Assembly (NCBI RefSeq): GCF_947493595.1
Contig: NZ_CANLRL010000008.1
Coordinates: forward strand, 124,001 to 188,000
Source: an uncultured Shimia sp.
GTDB lineage: Bacteria > Pseudomonadota > Alphaproteobacteria > Rhodobacterales > Rhodobacteraceae
DNA length: 64,000 nucleotides
Direction of reading: 5' to 3'
Part shown: piece after piece, positions 1 to 7,241 of the stretch
How positions within the stretch are numbered: the stretch's first letter is position 1
How the letters are laid out: every line of letters begins with the position of its first letter
The notes under the pieces: model-generated
The model's input: the letters and a program-made list of their open reading frames with translations, nothing else
What the model was told of the DNA's origin: nothing
Database searches by the model: none
Made by a program: the position numbers and the translations under genes

Positions 1-392
1 TCGCCATTGGAAGACCGTGCGGTGATCAGCAATGAATCCATGCCATCGTCAATTCTGTCGCCGTCAGCACCAAATCGCGTGGTGGCGCTGCCATTGTTCA
101 TCCCCAGGGATTCCAGCTCGCCAACGTTGGTGCCAATTTCCAAGGAACCATTGCGCGCGCTGTCTGGGCTTCCGCCTGTGACATTGCCGTCTCCGTCTGT
201 CGACATTGACGCAGTGCGGACGCGACCATTCAGAGTGGTGTCACCATGCGCAAGATACAGGCGATCGCCCGCCATATCATTCAGGCGGTCACCCACTTCA
301 TTTTCCACATAAGATTCGATTGTGCTTTTGCAGCCTGCAATCGACACCAAAGCGCCAACTGCCATCATGGCCTTGATAGATGTGTTCAGCAT
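1..392 (-). CDS. Exported lipoprotein, 3' end cut by window edge
   Basis: An open frame runs from an ATG at 392 to the left edge without a stop, giving at least 130 residues. The N-terminus MLNTSIKAMMAVGALVSIAGC is a lipoprotein signal: a lysine, a hydrophobic stretch, then a lipobox (SIAGC) with the acylated cysteine at residue 21. The mature part is rich in Asp, Gly, Ser and Thr and contains patches such as TDGDGN, which suggests an extracytoplasmic, possibly beta-rich domain. I do not recognise the family. No good ribosome binding site is visible. The signal peptide is seen directly; membrane anchoring is inferred from it. Confidence 0.7.
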   Translation of the reverse strand, partial: MLNTSIKAMMAVGALVSIAGCKSTIESYVENEVGDRLNDMAGDRLYLAHGDTTLNGRVRTASMSTDGDGNVTGGSPDSARNGSLEIGTNVGELESLGMNNGSATTRFGADGDRIDDGMDSLLITARSSNG

Positions 393-934
393 TTTCTTGT
401 ACCCGTAAGAAGTTTATTTCGTTGGTCAGAGAAGAGCGCTGATCTTGATTTGGTTCCCACCGGCTCACTCTTGAGCTTCAACCAAAACTGTTTTCCTTAA
501 CGGGCGGTTTCGGCATTCCTTACAGGGGATTAACCCTCCGAAACCTCTTAAAAATTGAGCGTTATCCCACATAAATGCAGTCAAAATGCAAAATAGAGAT
601 CACATATTTTTCTGTGACCGCAACGGCCCAAAATTCACGTTTGATTGCCACAAGCGCCGTGAAATCAAGCGGTTCTCCGGACAAGGGAACAGGCGAGTGA
701 AATTGACTAAAAAACCGCGTAGGTGACGCACGTTTAGCTTTTGCCAACTAATCGGCTGGCACTTTGCATTTTAGAAAAACTCGACTGCTTCAAATTGAAC
801 AGAAACGGCACATTCTGGCCATGAATTTTCCCCGCCTCAAACTGAGATTTTGCATGGGGCCCTGACGGAATCACCCCACCGACAGACGGTCAGCCTCTCG
901 GTTTCCCATCAAAATACGGGAGCCGAGGCGCACC
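393..934. other. Intergenic region without a recognisable gene
   Basis: About 540 bases between two leftward-facing genes. The part around 540-790 is clearly more AT-rich than its surroundings and probably carries the promoter of the lipoprotein gene, but I cannot place convincing -35 and -10 boxes. An imperfect inverted repeat at about 893-934 lies just past the stop of the pyrophosphohydrolase gene but lacks a T-tract on that strand. The one ORF here (562-747, minus) has only a TTG start and no ribosome binding site, so I do not call it. Confidence 0.5.
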
Positions 935-1306
935 TCAATCAACCTGATCGGGAAGATAGCGGCCCCATTTGGCCGCAAATGCGTCCGCCAAATCGATGCC
1001 TTGCCAATTGGCAAAGACCATCAGGAAGCCAAACAGGTCCGCCGCTTCATCTATCAGGTTTTGACGCGCCTCTGTCAAAGCGACCTCACCCCGCTGCGCC
1101 CCTTGTGTCGCCAGATAGGCCGCCTGCAACTCGCCCAGCTCTTCGGTCATCTTGGCCAGATACCACGCAGCATCCCGATGAATGCCAAACCGCGCGGCAT
1201 AGATGTCAGAGACCGCAGCCGCCTGTCTGGTTAGCGCGCGAACATCACTTTCGTTTAGTGCCAGCACTGGCGCTTGTGTCATGGCGTTAACATCTTCCCT
1301 GTTCAA
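935..1306 (-). CDS. MazG-like nucleotide pyrophosphohydrolase
   Basis: This 123-residue protein belongs to the all-alpha NTP pyrophosphatase superfamily, which hydrolyses (d)NTPs or related nucleotides to monophosphate and pyrophosphate. The metal-binding acidic helices are visible as KMTEELGEL (about residues 53-61) and LIDEAADLFGFL (about 84-95). The TTG at 1306 is chosen because a strong GGAGG sits 7 nt upstream; the internal ATG at 1282 has no suitably spaced site. It lies 48 nt downstream of ruvB on the same strand, so it may be co-transcribed with ruvCAB. The substrate cannot be told from sequence; a house-cleaning role beside recombination genes is only an inference. Confidence 0.75.
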   Translation of the reverse strand: MNREDVNAMTQAPVLALNESDVRALTRQAAAVSDIYAARFGIHRDAAWYLAKMTEELGELQAAYLATQGAQRGEVALTEARQNLIDEAADLFGFLMVFANWQGIDLADAFAAKWGRYLPDQVD

Positions 1307-1333
1307 AACCGCACCTCCGCAAAACAGTCACAA

Positions 1334-1357
1334 AACCGACGTGATACCGACGCCCTA
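1334..1357. repeat. 11-bp-phased CGTGATACCGA repeat, short copy
   Basis: Between ruvB and the MazG-like gene the plus strand reads as a unit CGTGATACCGA (1340-1350), preceded by an AAAACCGA half-unit and followed by CGCCCTATT. The end overlaps the ruvB stop codon. The unit matches the longer three-unit array at 36363-36395, which keeps the same 11-bp phase. Function unknown. Confidence 0.45.
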
Positions 1358-2401
1358 TTTGCCGTTGCTTGACGGGGTAAACAGATCGTTCTGGTCCCTT
1401 GGTCGCGGCGCGCTCAGACCTAGATGTGTCCAGGCTTTCTGCGCCAACATCCGCCCGCGCGGGGTGCGCTGGATCAAGCCTTGCTGCAGGAGAAACGGCT
1501 CAATCACTTCTTCAATGGCATCCCGGCTTTCGCTCAGTGCAGCGCTGATTGTGTCGATCCCCACCGGCCCACCAGCGTAGTTTTCGGCAATGAACAGCAG
1601 GTAACGCCGGTCCGCCCCATCAAGGCCAAGGTTATCCACCCCAAGCCGCGTAAGTGCCCCGTCTGCAAGGGATTTTGTGATAACACCGTCGCCTTCAACC
1701 AAGGCAAAATCCACCACCCGCCGCAGCAAGCGTCCGGCAATCCGGGGCGTCCCGCGCGAGCGCCGCGCAATCTCCCGTGCGCCACCATCATGTGCAGGCA
1801 CCCCCAGCTTGTTGGCATTGCGGGTGACAATCTCGTTGAGCTCATCCTCGGTATAGAACTGCAACCGCGTCGGAATCCCAAAACGATCCCGCAATGGCGT
1901 GGTCAACAAACCCAACCGCGTCGTAGCCCCAACCAGCGTAAACGGTTGCAATTCAATCCGAACCGTCCGCGCCGCCGGCCCCTCCCCGATCACCAGATCA
2001 AGTTCAAAGTCCTCCATCGCCGGATAGAGAACCTCTTCCACCGCAGGATTAAGACGATGAATTTCATCGATAAAAAGCACATCTCTGGATTCTAGGTTGG
2101 TGAGGATCGCCGCCAGATCACCAGCCTTAGCCAACACCGGACCAGAGGTCATTCGGAAGTTCACCCCCAGCTCCCGCGCCATGATTTGCGCCAAAGTGGT
2201 CTTCCCCAAACCAGGCGGTCCATGGAACAACGTGTGATCCATCGCCTCGCCACGACGGCGTGCACTCTCAATAAAGATCCGCAAATTGGCGCGGGCTTCC
2301 GCTTGACCAATGAACGCGTCCAGCTCCTGTGGGCGCAGCGCACGATCAGCATCCTCCGGCCGGGCTTCCGGGCGCAATGTTGGGTCTGGTTGTTCCATCA
2401 T
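1355..2401 (-). CDS. ruvB: Holliday junction branch migration ATPase RuvB
   Basis: RuvB is the hexameric AAA+ motor that drives Holliday junction branch migration with RuvA. The 348-residue protein has a Walker A at residues 61-69 (GPPGLGKTT), a Walker B with sensor-like surroundings ([10 protein letters not shown]), the arginine-rich sensor 2 region ([12 protein letters not shown]) and the C-terminal winged-helix domain ending in [18 protein letters not shown]. Length is normal for the family. The start is the first of two tandem ATGs directly after the ruvA TAA, with AAGGGG just upstream; the second ATG has slightly better spacing. It is the third gene of the ruvC-ruvA-ruvB operon. Confidence 0.97.
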   Translation of the reverse strand: MMEQPDPTLRPEARPEDADRALRPQELDAFIGQAEARANLRIFIESARRRGEAMDHTLFHGPPGLGKTTLAQIMARELGVNFRMTSGPVLAKAGDLAAILTNLESRDVLFIDEIHRLNPAVEEVLYPAMEDFELDLVIGEGPAARTVRIELQPFTLVGATTRLGLLTTPLRDRFGIPTRLQFYTEDELNEIVTRNANKLGVPAHDGGAREIARRSRGTPRIAGRLLRRVVDFALVEGDGVITKSLADGALTRLGVDNLGLDGADRRYLLFIAENYAGGPVGIDTISAALSESRDAIEEVIEPFLLQQGLIQRTPRGRMLAQKAWTHLGLSAPRPRDQNDLFTPSSNGK

Positions 2402-3115
2402 TTACCCCTTTGGAGCCAACAACTTAAGCGCGGCCCGGATCAAACCGGACGTATCCGCCTCAGGATCTTCTCCCGCGGCCTGCGCCACGGCGCCAGCCGC
2501 ATCAGCAGGCCCATATCCGAGGTTGCCCAAAGCCGACAAAGCGTCCGCCTGCACACTCATCGAGGCCGCCGCCGCTGCGCCACTGGCCGCAGACGCGCCA
2601 CCGGAATTCATCGGCGTACGGGCCACATCCTCAATCACATCTTCCGCCCCTGCGTCGTCCTCTCCGGACATAGATGCGAGGGTTTCCCCAAGACTGCCTC
2701 CCAGCGCCATAAGCTCTGGGGCCTTGTCTTTTAGTTCAATCACAACACGTTGCGCTGTTTTGGGCCCAACACCTTTGGCGGCTTTGATCGCCGCCACATC
2801 ACCCAAGGACACCGCTCGGCTCACACCATCTGCGCCCAAGGCCCCAAGGATCGCCAGGCTTGCCTTTGCGCCAATGCCCTGAACGCTGATTAGCAACCGG
2901 TGCCATTCTTTTTCAAACAAACTTGGAAAACCAAACAGTTGCAGCAAGTCTTCACGCACCAATAGGTCTGTGTACAGCGCAACCGGCTCCCCCACGCCTG
3001 GCAACGCCGCAAGTGTTCGGTCCGAGCAATAGACCATATAGCCCACACCGCGCACATCGATCAGCACGTGATCCGTACTGCGATATTCCAGCCGCCCGGA
3101 AATCTTGCCAATCAT
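2402..3115 (-). CDS. ruvA: Holliday junction branch migration protein RuvA
   Basis: RuvA binds four-way junctions as a tetramer and loads RuvB. The protein is 237 residues from MIGKISGRL, the usual RuvA start; the frame is open further upstream but that part is inside ruvC. Domain I (OB fold, with [15 protein letters not shown]), the tandem helix-hairpin-helix region ([17 protein letters not shown] and [20 protein letters not shown]) and a C-terminal three-helix domain ([19 protein letters not shown]) are visible. A long Ala/Gly/Ser-rich linker between about residues 150 and 185 makes it longer than the roughly 200-residue enterobacterial protein. Its ATG overlaps the ruvC stop (ATGA), suggesting translational coupling. 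Confidence 0.95.
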   Translation of the reverse strand: MIGKISGRLEYRSTDHVLIDVRGVGYMVYCSDRTLAALPGVGEPVALYTDLLVREDLLQLFGFPSLFEKEWHRLLISVQGIGAKASLAILGALGADGVSRAVSLGDVAAIKAAKGVGPKTAQRVVIELKDKAPELMALGGSLGETLASMSGEDDAGAEDVIEDVARTPMNSGGASAASGAAAAASMSVQADALSALGNLGYGPADAAGAVAQAAGEDPEADTSGLIRAALKLLAPKG

Positions 3116-3618
3116 GCCTGTGCCCTCTTCAATGCTTCGGCGTAGCCCGCCCCGGCCCGCGCGTAGTGGGCGTGGCACATGGCGATCGCCAAAGCATCAG
3201 CCGCATCCGCCCCGGCAATTTTCACGCCCGGCAATTGCAACTTCACCATATGCTCCACCTGATGTTTCTCAGCATGCCCCACGCCAACAATGGTTTTCTT
3301 CACCTTGTTTGGCGCATACTCACCAATGTGCAATCCTGCCTGCGCAGGCACCAAAAGTGCAACGCCACGTGCCTGACCCAGCTTCAGTGTCCCTGCGCCG
3401 TCTTTATTCACAAAGGTCTGTTCAATCGCCGCATGATCCGGAAGAAACCGCGCCACCACATCGGTGAGCTGTTCATGCAGTGAGAGCAAGCGTGCAGCCA
3501 AGTCTTGCCCAACCGAATGACAAACGCCATTGGCCACGTGGCTCATTTTGCTGCCATCGGCGTCAATCACGCCCCAGCCCATGTTTCGCAAGCCCGGATC
3601 GATTCCCAATACACGCAT
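3112..3618 (-). CDS. ruvC: Holliday junction resolvase RuvC
   Basis: RuvC is the Mg2+-dependent endonuclease that cuts Holliday junctions symmetrically. The 168-residue protein starts [17 protein letters not shown], which holds the first catalytic Asp; other acidic catalytic positions are seen in [10 protein letters not shown] and the C-terminal [16 protein letters not shown] chose the ATG at 3618 because the longer frame only adds four residues before the canonical MRVLGIDPG. It is the first gene of ruvCAB. A GAAC-N7-GAAA element 24-38 nt upstream resembles an alphaproteobacterial LexA box. Confidence 0.96.
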   Translation of the reverse strand: MRVLGIDPGLRNMGWGVIDADGSKMSHVANGVCHSVGQDLAARLLSLHEQLTDVVARFLPDHAAIEQTFVNKDGAGTLKLGQARGVALLVPAQAGLHIGEYAPNKVKKTIVGVGHAEKHQVEHMVKLQLPGVKIAGADAADALAIAMCHAHYARAGAGYAEALKRAQA

Positions 3619-3641
3619 GTCATGCCCCAATTGTGTTCTAT

Positions 3642-3656
3642 TTTCTTATTATGTTC
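3642..3656 (-). promoter_or_regulatory. Imperfect LexA (SOS) box before ruvC
   Basis: On the minus strand the sequence is GAACATAATAAGAAA, that is GAAC-N7-GAAA, one base short of the alphaproteobacterial LexA consensus GAAC-N7-GAAC (= GTTC-N7-GTTC). It matches the perfect box before uvrD in 13 of 15 positions and ends 24 nt before the ruvC start. A further GAAC follows 3 nt later. Binding is inferred. Confidence 0.45.
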
Positions 3657-3796
3657 TGTGAGGTAGCACGAAACGGGAACAAACGCCAAGCCTGAAGAAA
3701 ACCGTTTACCGGATTTCTTTGGGTGCGGCGTTTTGTCGGCCGTCGTCAACCCCGGCATTCATGTGCCAAATGCGACACTTCATGGTGGCAAATACG

Positions 3797-3812
3797 ACCT
3801 TATTAATAAGGT
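3797..3812. promoter_or_regulatory. 16-bp perfect palindrome upstream of DUF1127 gene
   Basis: ACCTTATTAATAAGGT is self-complementary over all 16 bases and AT-rich within GC-rich DNA. It lies about 135 bp before the DUF1127 start. It could be an operator for a dimeric regulator; no family is assigned. A palindrome of this length may occur about once by chance in a window this size. Confidence 0.3.
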
Positions 3813-3947
3813 GTTTCGACGATGCCCCACCTATGCAAAACCCACATGGCTCCTATGCGATTTTGCCCCTTGCTGGTGGCGAAATTGCCTCCTATTTGCG
3901 GCCAATCGAAACACAGACCATAGCTACTGTAAGAAAGGATTTCTGAT

Positions 3948-4136
3948 ATGGCCGCCTTCGAACATACGTCGACCTCTGGTTTTGCTGGCCGTGTTGGTCA
4001 GCCGATCTTCGCGGTTGTTGCCCGGTTTATCGACTGGAACGAAAAACGCCGCACCCGCAACGCTCTGGCCATGCTCAGCGACCGCGAGTTGGACGACATC
4101 GGACTGTCCCGATCCGACGTCTACGCGATCCGCTGA
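3948..4136 (+). CDS. DUF1127 small basic protein
   Basis: A 62-residue protein with the DUF1127 (YjiS-like) signature in its C-terminal half: ALAMLSDRELDDIGLSRSDV, preceded by an arginine-rich helix (WNEKRRTRNAL). A GAAAGGA site sits 8 nt before the ATG. Work on Rhodobacter and Agrobacterium DUF1127 proteins links this family to RNA binding, sRNA maturation and phosphate or carbon adaptation; whether this one acts so is inference. The gene stands alone, with a strong terminator about 40 nt after the stop, as expected for a highly transcribed mono-cistronic mRNA. Confidence 0.85.
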   Translation: MAAFEHTSTSGFAGRVGQPIFAVVARFIDWNEKRRTRNALAMLSDRELDDIGLSRSDVYAIR

Positions 4137-4178
4137 GCGCAGCTCCACCGCTCACGGTTTTTCGGCCAAGCGTTCACA

Positions 4179-4209
4179 AACCGCTGCCTCCTAGGGGCAG
4201 CGGTTTTTT
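4179..4209 (+). terminator. Rho-independent terminator after DUF1127 gene
   Basis: A perfect 10-bp stem, AACCGCTGCC (4179-4188) paired with GGCAGCGGTT (4196-4205), a 7-nt loop, and a run of six T. It lies about 40 nt after the DUF1127 stop. Confidence 0.9.
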
Positions 4210-4227
4210 GTGTTTCCACGATTCTGC

Positions 4228-4262
4228 AAAAAAACGGCCCCGGGGAGAGAGACCCGGGGCCG
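4228..4262 (-). terminator. Rho-independent terminator for the 115-aa membrane protein gene
   Basis: CGGCCCCGGG (4235-4244) and CCCGGGGCCG (4253-4262) form a 10-bp GC stem. On the minus strand it is followed by seven T (the A-run at 4228-4234). It is downstream of the gene ending at 4301. Confidence 0.85.
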
Positions 4263-4300
4263 TGTGGGATCTTGGAGGGATCCACGGAAACTTTAGAGTG

Positions 4301-4648
4301 TTAGAGTTTGGTGTTGATTTGCGTCGCAATCCAGCGGGACACGGGATCGGGGGCCATGGTCCAAGCTGCTGCCTTTTCCACCGCTGTGCCACCGCTCAAC
4401 CGCGCAATGTCCTGAGAATAGAAGTCAGGGCCAAACTGAGACATCATGATTCCTTTGATCATGAAGAAAGACACAACCACGGTGAACAGGCCTGCCCAAG
4501 GGATACCCCGACGGCGACCCGCGCCTTTTACGATCATGTAACCGTTGCGATTGATCACAACAGATTCACGGCCCACACGACCGGTCTTCGCCTGCTTGCG
4601 ATAGATCCGTGCAAGGCGATCATGAAATTCTGCGTAAGATTCACTCAT
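4301..4648 (-). CDS. Hypothetical single-pass membrane protein
   Basis: A 115-residue protein from MSESYAEFHDRLARIYRKQ. The first 50 residues are basic and hydrophilic (with RVGRESVVINRNGYMIVKG), then one hydrophobic helix follows at about residues 50-70 (IPWAGLFTVVVSFFMIKGIMM), then a mixed tail. The positive N-terminal half suggests a cytoplasmic N-terminus with the tail in the periplasm. The open frame extends to a TTG at 4678, but the ATG at 4648 gives a more natural start. It is mono-cistronic with its own terminator. I do not recognise the family. Confidence 0.75.
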   Translation of the reverse strand: MSESYAEFHDRLARIYRKQAKTGRVGRESVVINRNGYMIVKGAGRRRGIPWAGLFTVVVSFFMIKGIMMSQFGPDFYSQDIARLSGGTAVEKAAAWTMAPDPVSRWIATQINTKL

Positions 4649-4850
4649 GGCAACTAACTCAGGTTTGGCCCCCACCAAACATGGCTAAATCTGGTCTCGA
4701 AATGTGGCGAAAATAAGGCGCAAAGCCGAAAATAAGGCAAATTATCGACAAATCTGACCGCAATTATGCGCTTCTGCGGGAAGAACGGAAACAGCTAGTC
4801 TCTGCCGTGCATACTGTCCAAAAAAGAGAAACAAAACCAGCCCCGCAGAC

Positions 4851-4885
4851 AAAAAAATGGGCGACTGATGCCAGTCGCCCATTTT
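4851..4885 (-). terminator. Terminator after prmA (bidirectional-looking)
   Basis: AAAATGGGCGACT and AGTCGCCCATTTT flank a 6-nt loop, forming a strong hairpin. On the minus strand the stem runs into a T-tract (A-run at 4851-4857), so it most likely ends the prmA transcript, whose stop is at 4914. Confidence 0.85.
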
Positions 4886-4913
4886 GATTCTAGAGGAAGG
4901 TTTTTCCGGTGAT

Positions 4914-5786
4914 TTAGCCGCGACGTGCCATTGTCAGCGTGGTCCACTCGCCAATCTCTTCGCGCGTATGCACGTCAAAACCAGCTGCATCGTAAGCAGC
5001 AACCACATCGTCCGCTTGTTCGTTCAAGATACCGGATAGAATTGCATATCCCGCAGCGGCAATATTGGCGCCCATGTCCGGTGCCAGATCAATCAGCGGC
5101 GCTTTCAGGATGTTAGCAAACACCAAATCATACGGCGCCTTTGCCGCCAAATCCGGGTGACCAAAGCCCGCGGCCTCCAAGCAAACAACCTTACCGTCCA
5201 AACCGTTGGCGGTGACGTTGGCCTGCGCCACATCCACAGCCACCTCGTCAATGTCGCTGACGAGCACAAGGTTTGGCCAAATCCGCGCCGCGCCCATGCC
5301 CAACACGGCTGTGCCGCAGCCGATGTCCGCCACGTTTTGGCCAACAAAGCCCTCATTGGCCACACGGTCGAGCGCTTTGAGACAGCCCAACGTCGTGCCG
5401 TGATGCCCGGTGCCAAAGGCCATCGCCGCCTCAATCAACAGCGGCTCAGCCCCTTCAGGGATCTTGTCTGCATCATGGCTGCCATAGACAAAGAACCGCC
5501 CAGCAGCGACCGGTGCCAGCTCGCGTTTCACGTGGGCCACCCAATCGGTTTCCGGCAACTCAGACACGACAAAGGGTTTTGCGCCAAAAGCAACCGCCAG
5601 CACGGCCAGCCCCGCCTCATCCGGTGCCTCAACAAAGTAGCCGCCAATTTCCCAGAGGCCGGACCCGTCTTCGACCTCAAACACACCCACGCCGGTGGGT
5701 TCCGGCACCAGCCGCTCCATCGCCTCGCCCAGCGCTTCGGCCTGCTCTTTGCCCATCAATGTGGTCAGTGCGGTGAATGTCGGCAT
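4914..5786 (-). CDS. prmA: Ribosomal protein L11 methyltransferase PrmA
   Basis: PrmA trimethylates ribosomal protein L11 with S-adenosylmethionine. The 290-residue protein has the N-terminal substrate-recognition domain, then the Rossmann-fold methyltransferase domain from about residue 115. SAM-binding motif I is VADIGCGTAVLGMGA; the loop FGTGHHGTTLGCL is the conserved region just before it, and YDLVFANILKAPL corresponds to the N(I/V)L motif of the family. Length and start are normal. It is followed by a strong terminator and is probably transcribed separately from the MFS gene upstream (72-nt gap). Confidence 0.93.
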   Translation of the reverse strand: MPTFTALTTLMGKEQAEALGEAMERLVPEPTGVGVFEVEDGSGLWEIGGYFVEAPDEAGLAVLAVAFGAKPFVVSELPETDWVAHVKRELAPVAAGRFFVYGSHDADKIPEGAEPLLIEAAMAFGTGHHGTTLGCLKALDRVANEGFVGQNVADIGCGTAVLGMGAARIWPNLVLVSDIDEVAVDVAQANVTANGLDGKVVCLEAAGFGHPDLAAKAPYDLVFANILKAPLIDLAPDMGANIAAAGYAILSGILNEQADDVVAAYDAAGFDVHTREEIGEWTTLTMARRG

Positions 5787-5857
5787 GTCTGTCTCCTATA
5801 GGGTTGCGCAGGGCCTAGGGTCTCCCCTTGGCCCCGTCAAGCCTGCGGACCACGAAA

Positions 5858-7090
5858 CTACTCCGCGGCAGCCGCCAGAGGACGGGTCAGGCGGGTTTCA
5901 TTGCCTTTTTCAGGGTGACGCGGGATCAGGAACGCCAATCCGAGCGAGACTGCGGCCATTGCTGCGGCCAGCACAAACACCGCGCCGGGGGAGGCCAGCC
6001 ACAACAGGCCGAGCAACACCGGCAGGAACACCGCCGCGATGTGGTTGATGGTAAAAGCCACAGCTGCCGTCGGCGCCATGTCTTCCGGATCTGCGATTTT
6101 CTGGAAATAGGTCTTCAACGCCAAAGCCAAAGAAAACAGCAGGTGGTCCACGACATACAGCGTCGCCGCCAGTGCAATGCCCCAACCAAAGAAATAGATG
6201 CCGCCATATGCAAGAAAGACGATCACCAGACCAGCATATTCAAAGATCAAGGTGCGCCGCTCGCCAAACCGTGACACAGCCTCGCCGATCATTGGGGCAA
6301 TGATCATATTGGCAATCAAGTTGATCAGGTACAGCGCGGTGATTTCATGCACATCAAAACCGAAGCGCTCAACCATCATGAAGCCAGCAAAGACCACAAA
6401 GATCTGACGCCGCGCACCCGCCATAAACTGCATGGCGTAGTAGAGCCAATAGCGTTTTTTCAGCACCATTTTCCGGGCCTGGGGTGTGCGCCCTTCAAAC
6501 TGCGGAAAGGCCACAAAACAATAGAGCGCGATCAGCGCCGTGATCCCGCCACCGGCGAGGTAAACCACGTCATAGTCCCAGTTGTACCGCTTCCAGCCCA
6601 GCACAATGATACCATAAGCCAACAGAGTGGCCGCCGAACCCGCGGCCACGAGCCAGCCCAGCACCTTCGGCGCGCGCTTCTTATCGAGCCATTGCAGCTG
6701 CAGCGACTGGTTCACGGTTTCATAGTAGTGAAAGCCAATCGAACTCAGCAGAGTGATCATCAAGATTCCGCCCATCGACGGGAAATAGGCGGTAAGCGCT
6801 GTTGCAACGCCAAGCAGCGCCAGTGACACCAGTCCCAACACTTGTTCCCGAATGAAAAGCAGCAGGAAGATCACGCCAATTGCCAGAAATCCTGGGATCT
6901 CGCGGACGGTGTGCAGCAGACCAATGTCGGACCCATCAAAATCCGCCACTTCAATCACAAAATTGTTGAGCAGCGCGCTCCAGGTGTTGAAGGCGATGGG
7001 CATGGCCAACGCCATGAGGAACAAGAGTGTGATCGGGCGACGCCACCACGGCAGCAGATGCGCGTCATCAATGGGGATTTTTCTGAACAT
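5858..7090 (-). CDS. MFS transporter
   Basis: A 410-residue polytopic membrane protein with about twelve hydrophobic segments arranged in two halves, as in the major facilitator superfamily. A cytoplasmic loop with many charges (QFEGRTPQARKMVLKKRYW, about residues 205-223) separates the halves. The frame is open to a GTG at 7141, but MFRKIPIDDAHLLPWW at 7090 gives a usual short N-terminal tail; neither start has a clear ribosome binding site. The substrate cannot be predicted. It lies between priA and prmA, all on the minus strand. Confidence 0.85.
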   Translation of the reverse strand: MFRKIPIDDAHLLPWWRRPITLLFLMALAMPIAFNTWSALLNNFVIEVADFDGSDIGLLHTVREIPGFLAIGVIFLLLFIREQVLGLVSLALLGVATALTAYFPSMGGILMITLLSSIGFHYYETVNQSLQLQWLDKKRAPKVLGWLVAAGSAATLLAYGIIVLGWKRYNWDYDVVYLAGGGITALIALYCFVAFPQFEGRTPQARKMVLKKRYWLYYAMQFMAGARRQIFVVFAGFMMVERFGFDVHEITALYLINLIANMIIAPMIGEAVSRFGERRTLIFEYAGLVIVFLAYGGIYFFGWGIALAATLYVVDHLLFSLALALKTYFQKIADPEDMAPTAAVAFTINHIAAVFLPVLLGLLWLASPGAVFVLAAAMAAVSLGLAFLIPRHPEKGNETRLTRPLAAAAE

Positions 7091-7190
7091 GTGCAGCAAA
7101 TACGCCGATTGATAGAGAAAGGCGAGATCAAAAGGGCGCACAGACTGGCGTGCATTTTCGCACGCTCATGAATGCTGAGAACATAGATAC

Positions 7191-7233
7191 GAGGCGCCGC
7201 CTCGTGCTCCGGGATATTTGGGGTCAAATGAAG
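7191..7233 (+). repeat. Dispersed hairpin repeat with CCGGGATATTTGGGG core
   Basis: A small hairpin (GAGGC-GCC-GCCTC, 7191-7203) is followed by CCGGGATATTTGGGG and TCAAATGAAG. The same 15-base core, also preceded by a GC hairpin, occurs at 23163-23208. It sits just downstream of the priA stop. This looks like a REP-type intergenic element; I recall similar elements as common in Rhodobacteraceae genomes. Confidence 0.6.
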
Positions 7234-7241
7234 CTTTGGGG

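Larger units (their letters stand above)
3619..3947. other. Intergenic region between ruvC and DUF1127 gene
   Basis: This 329-bp divergent region holds the ruvC promoter side (with the LexA-like element at 3642-3656) and the leader of the DUF1127 gene. A perfect 16-bp palindrome, ACCTTATTAATAAGGT, lies at 3797-3812. The remaining sequence has no coding look: the overlapping ORFs are rich in Pro/Cys/His and lack ribosome binding sites. Confidence 0.5.

Noticed and set aside
562..747. 61-residue minus-strand ORF in the left intergenic region
   Set aside because: Only a TTG start, no Shine-Dalgarno site, and no recognisable features.
3667..3680. GTTC-N7-GTGC on the minus strand, considered as a second LexA box before ruvC
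   Set aside because: One base off the consensus and not similar in the spacer to the uvrD box; the element at 3642-3656 fits better.
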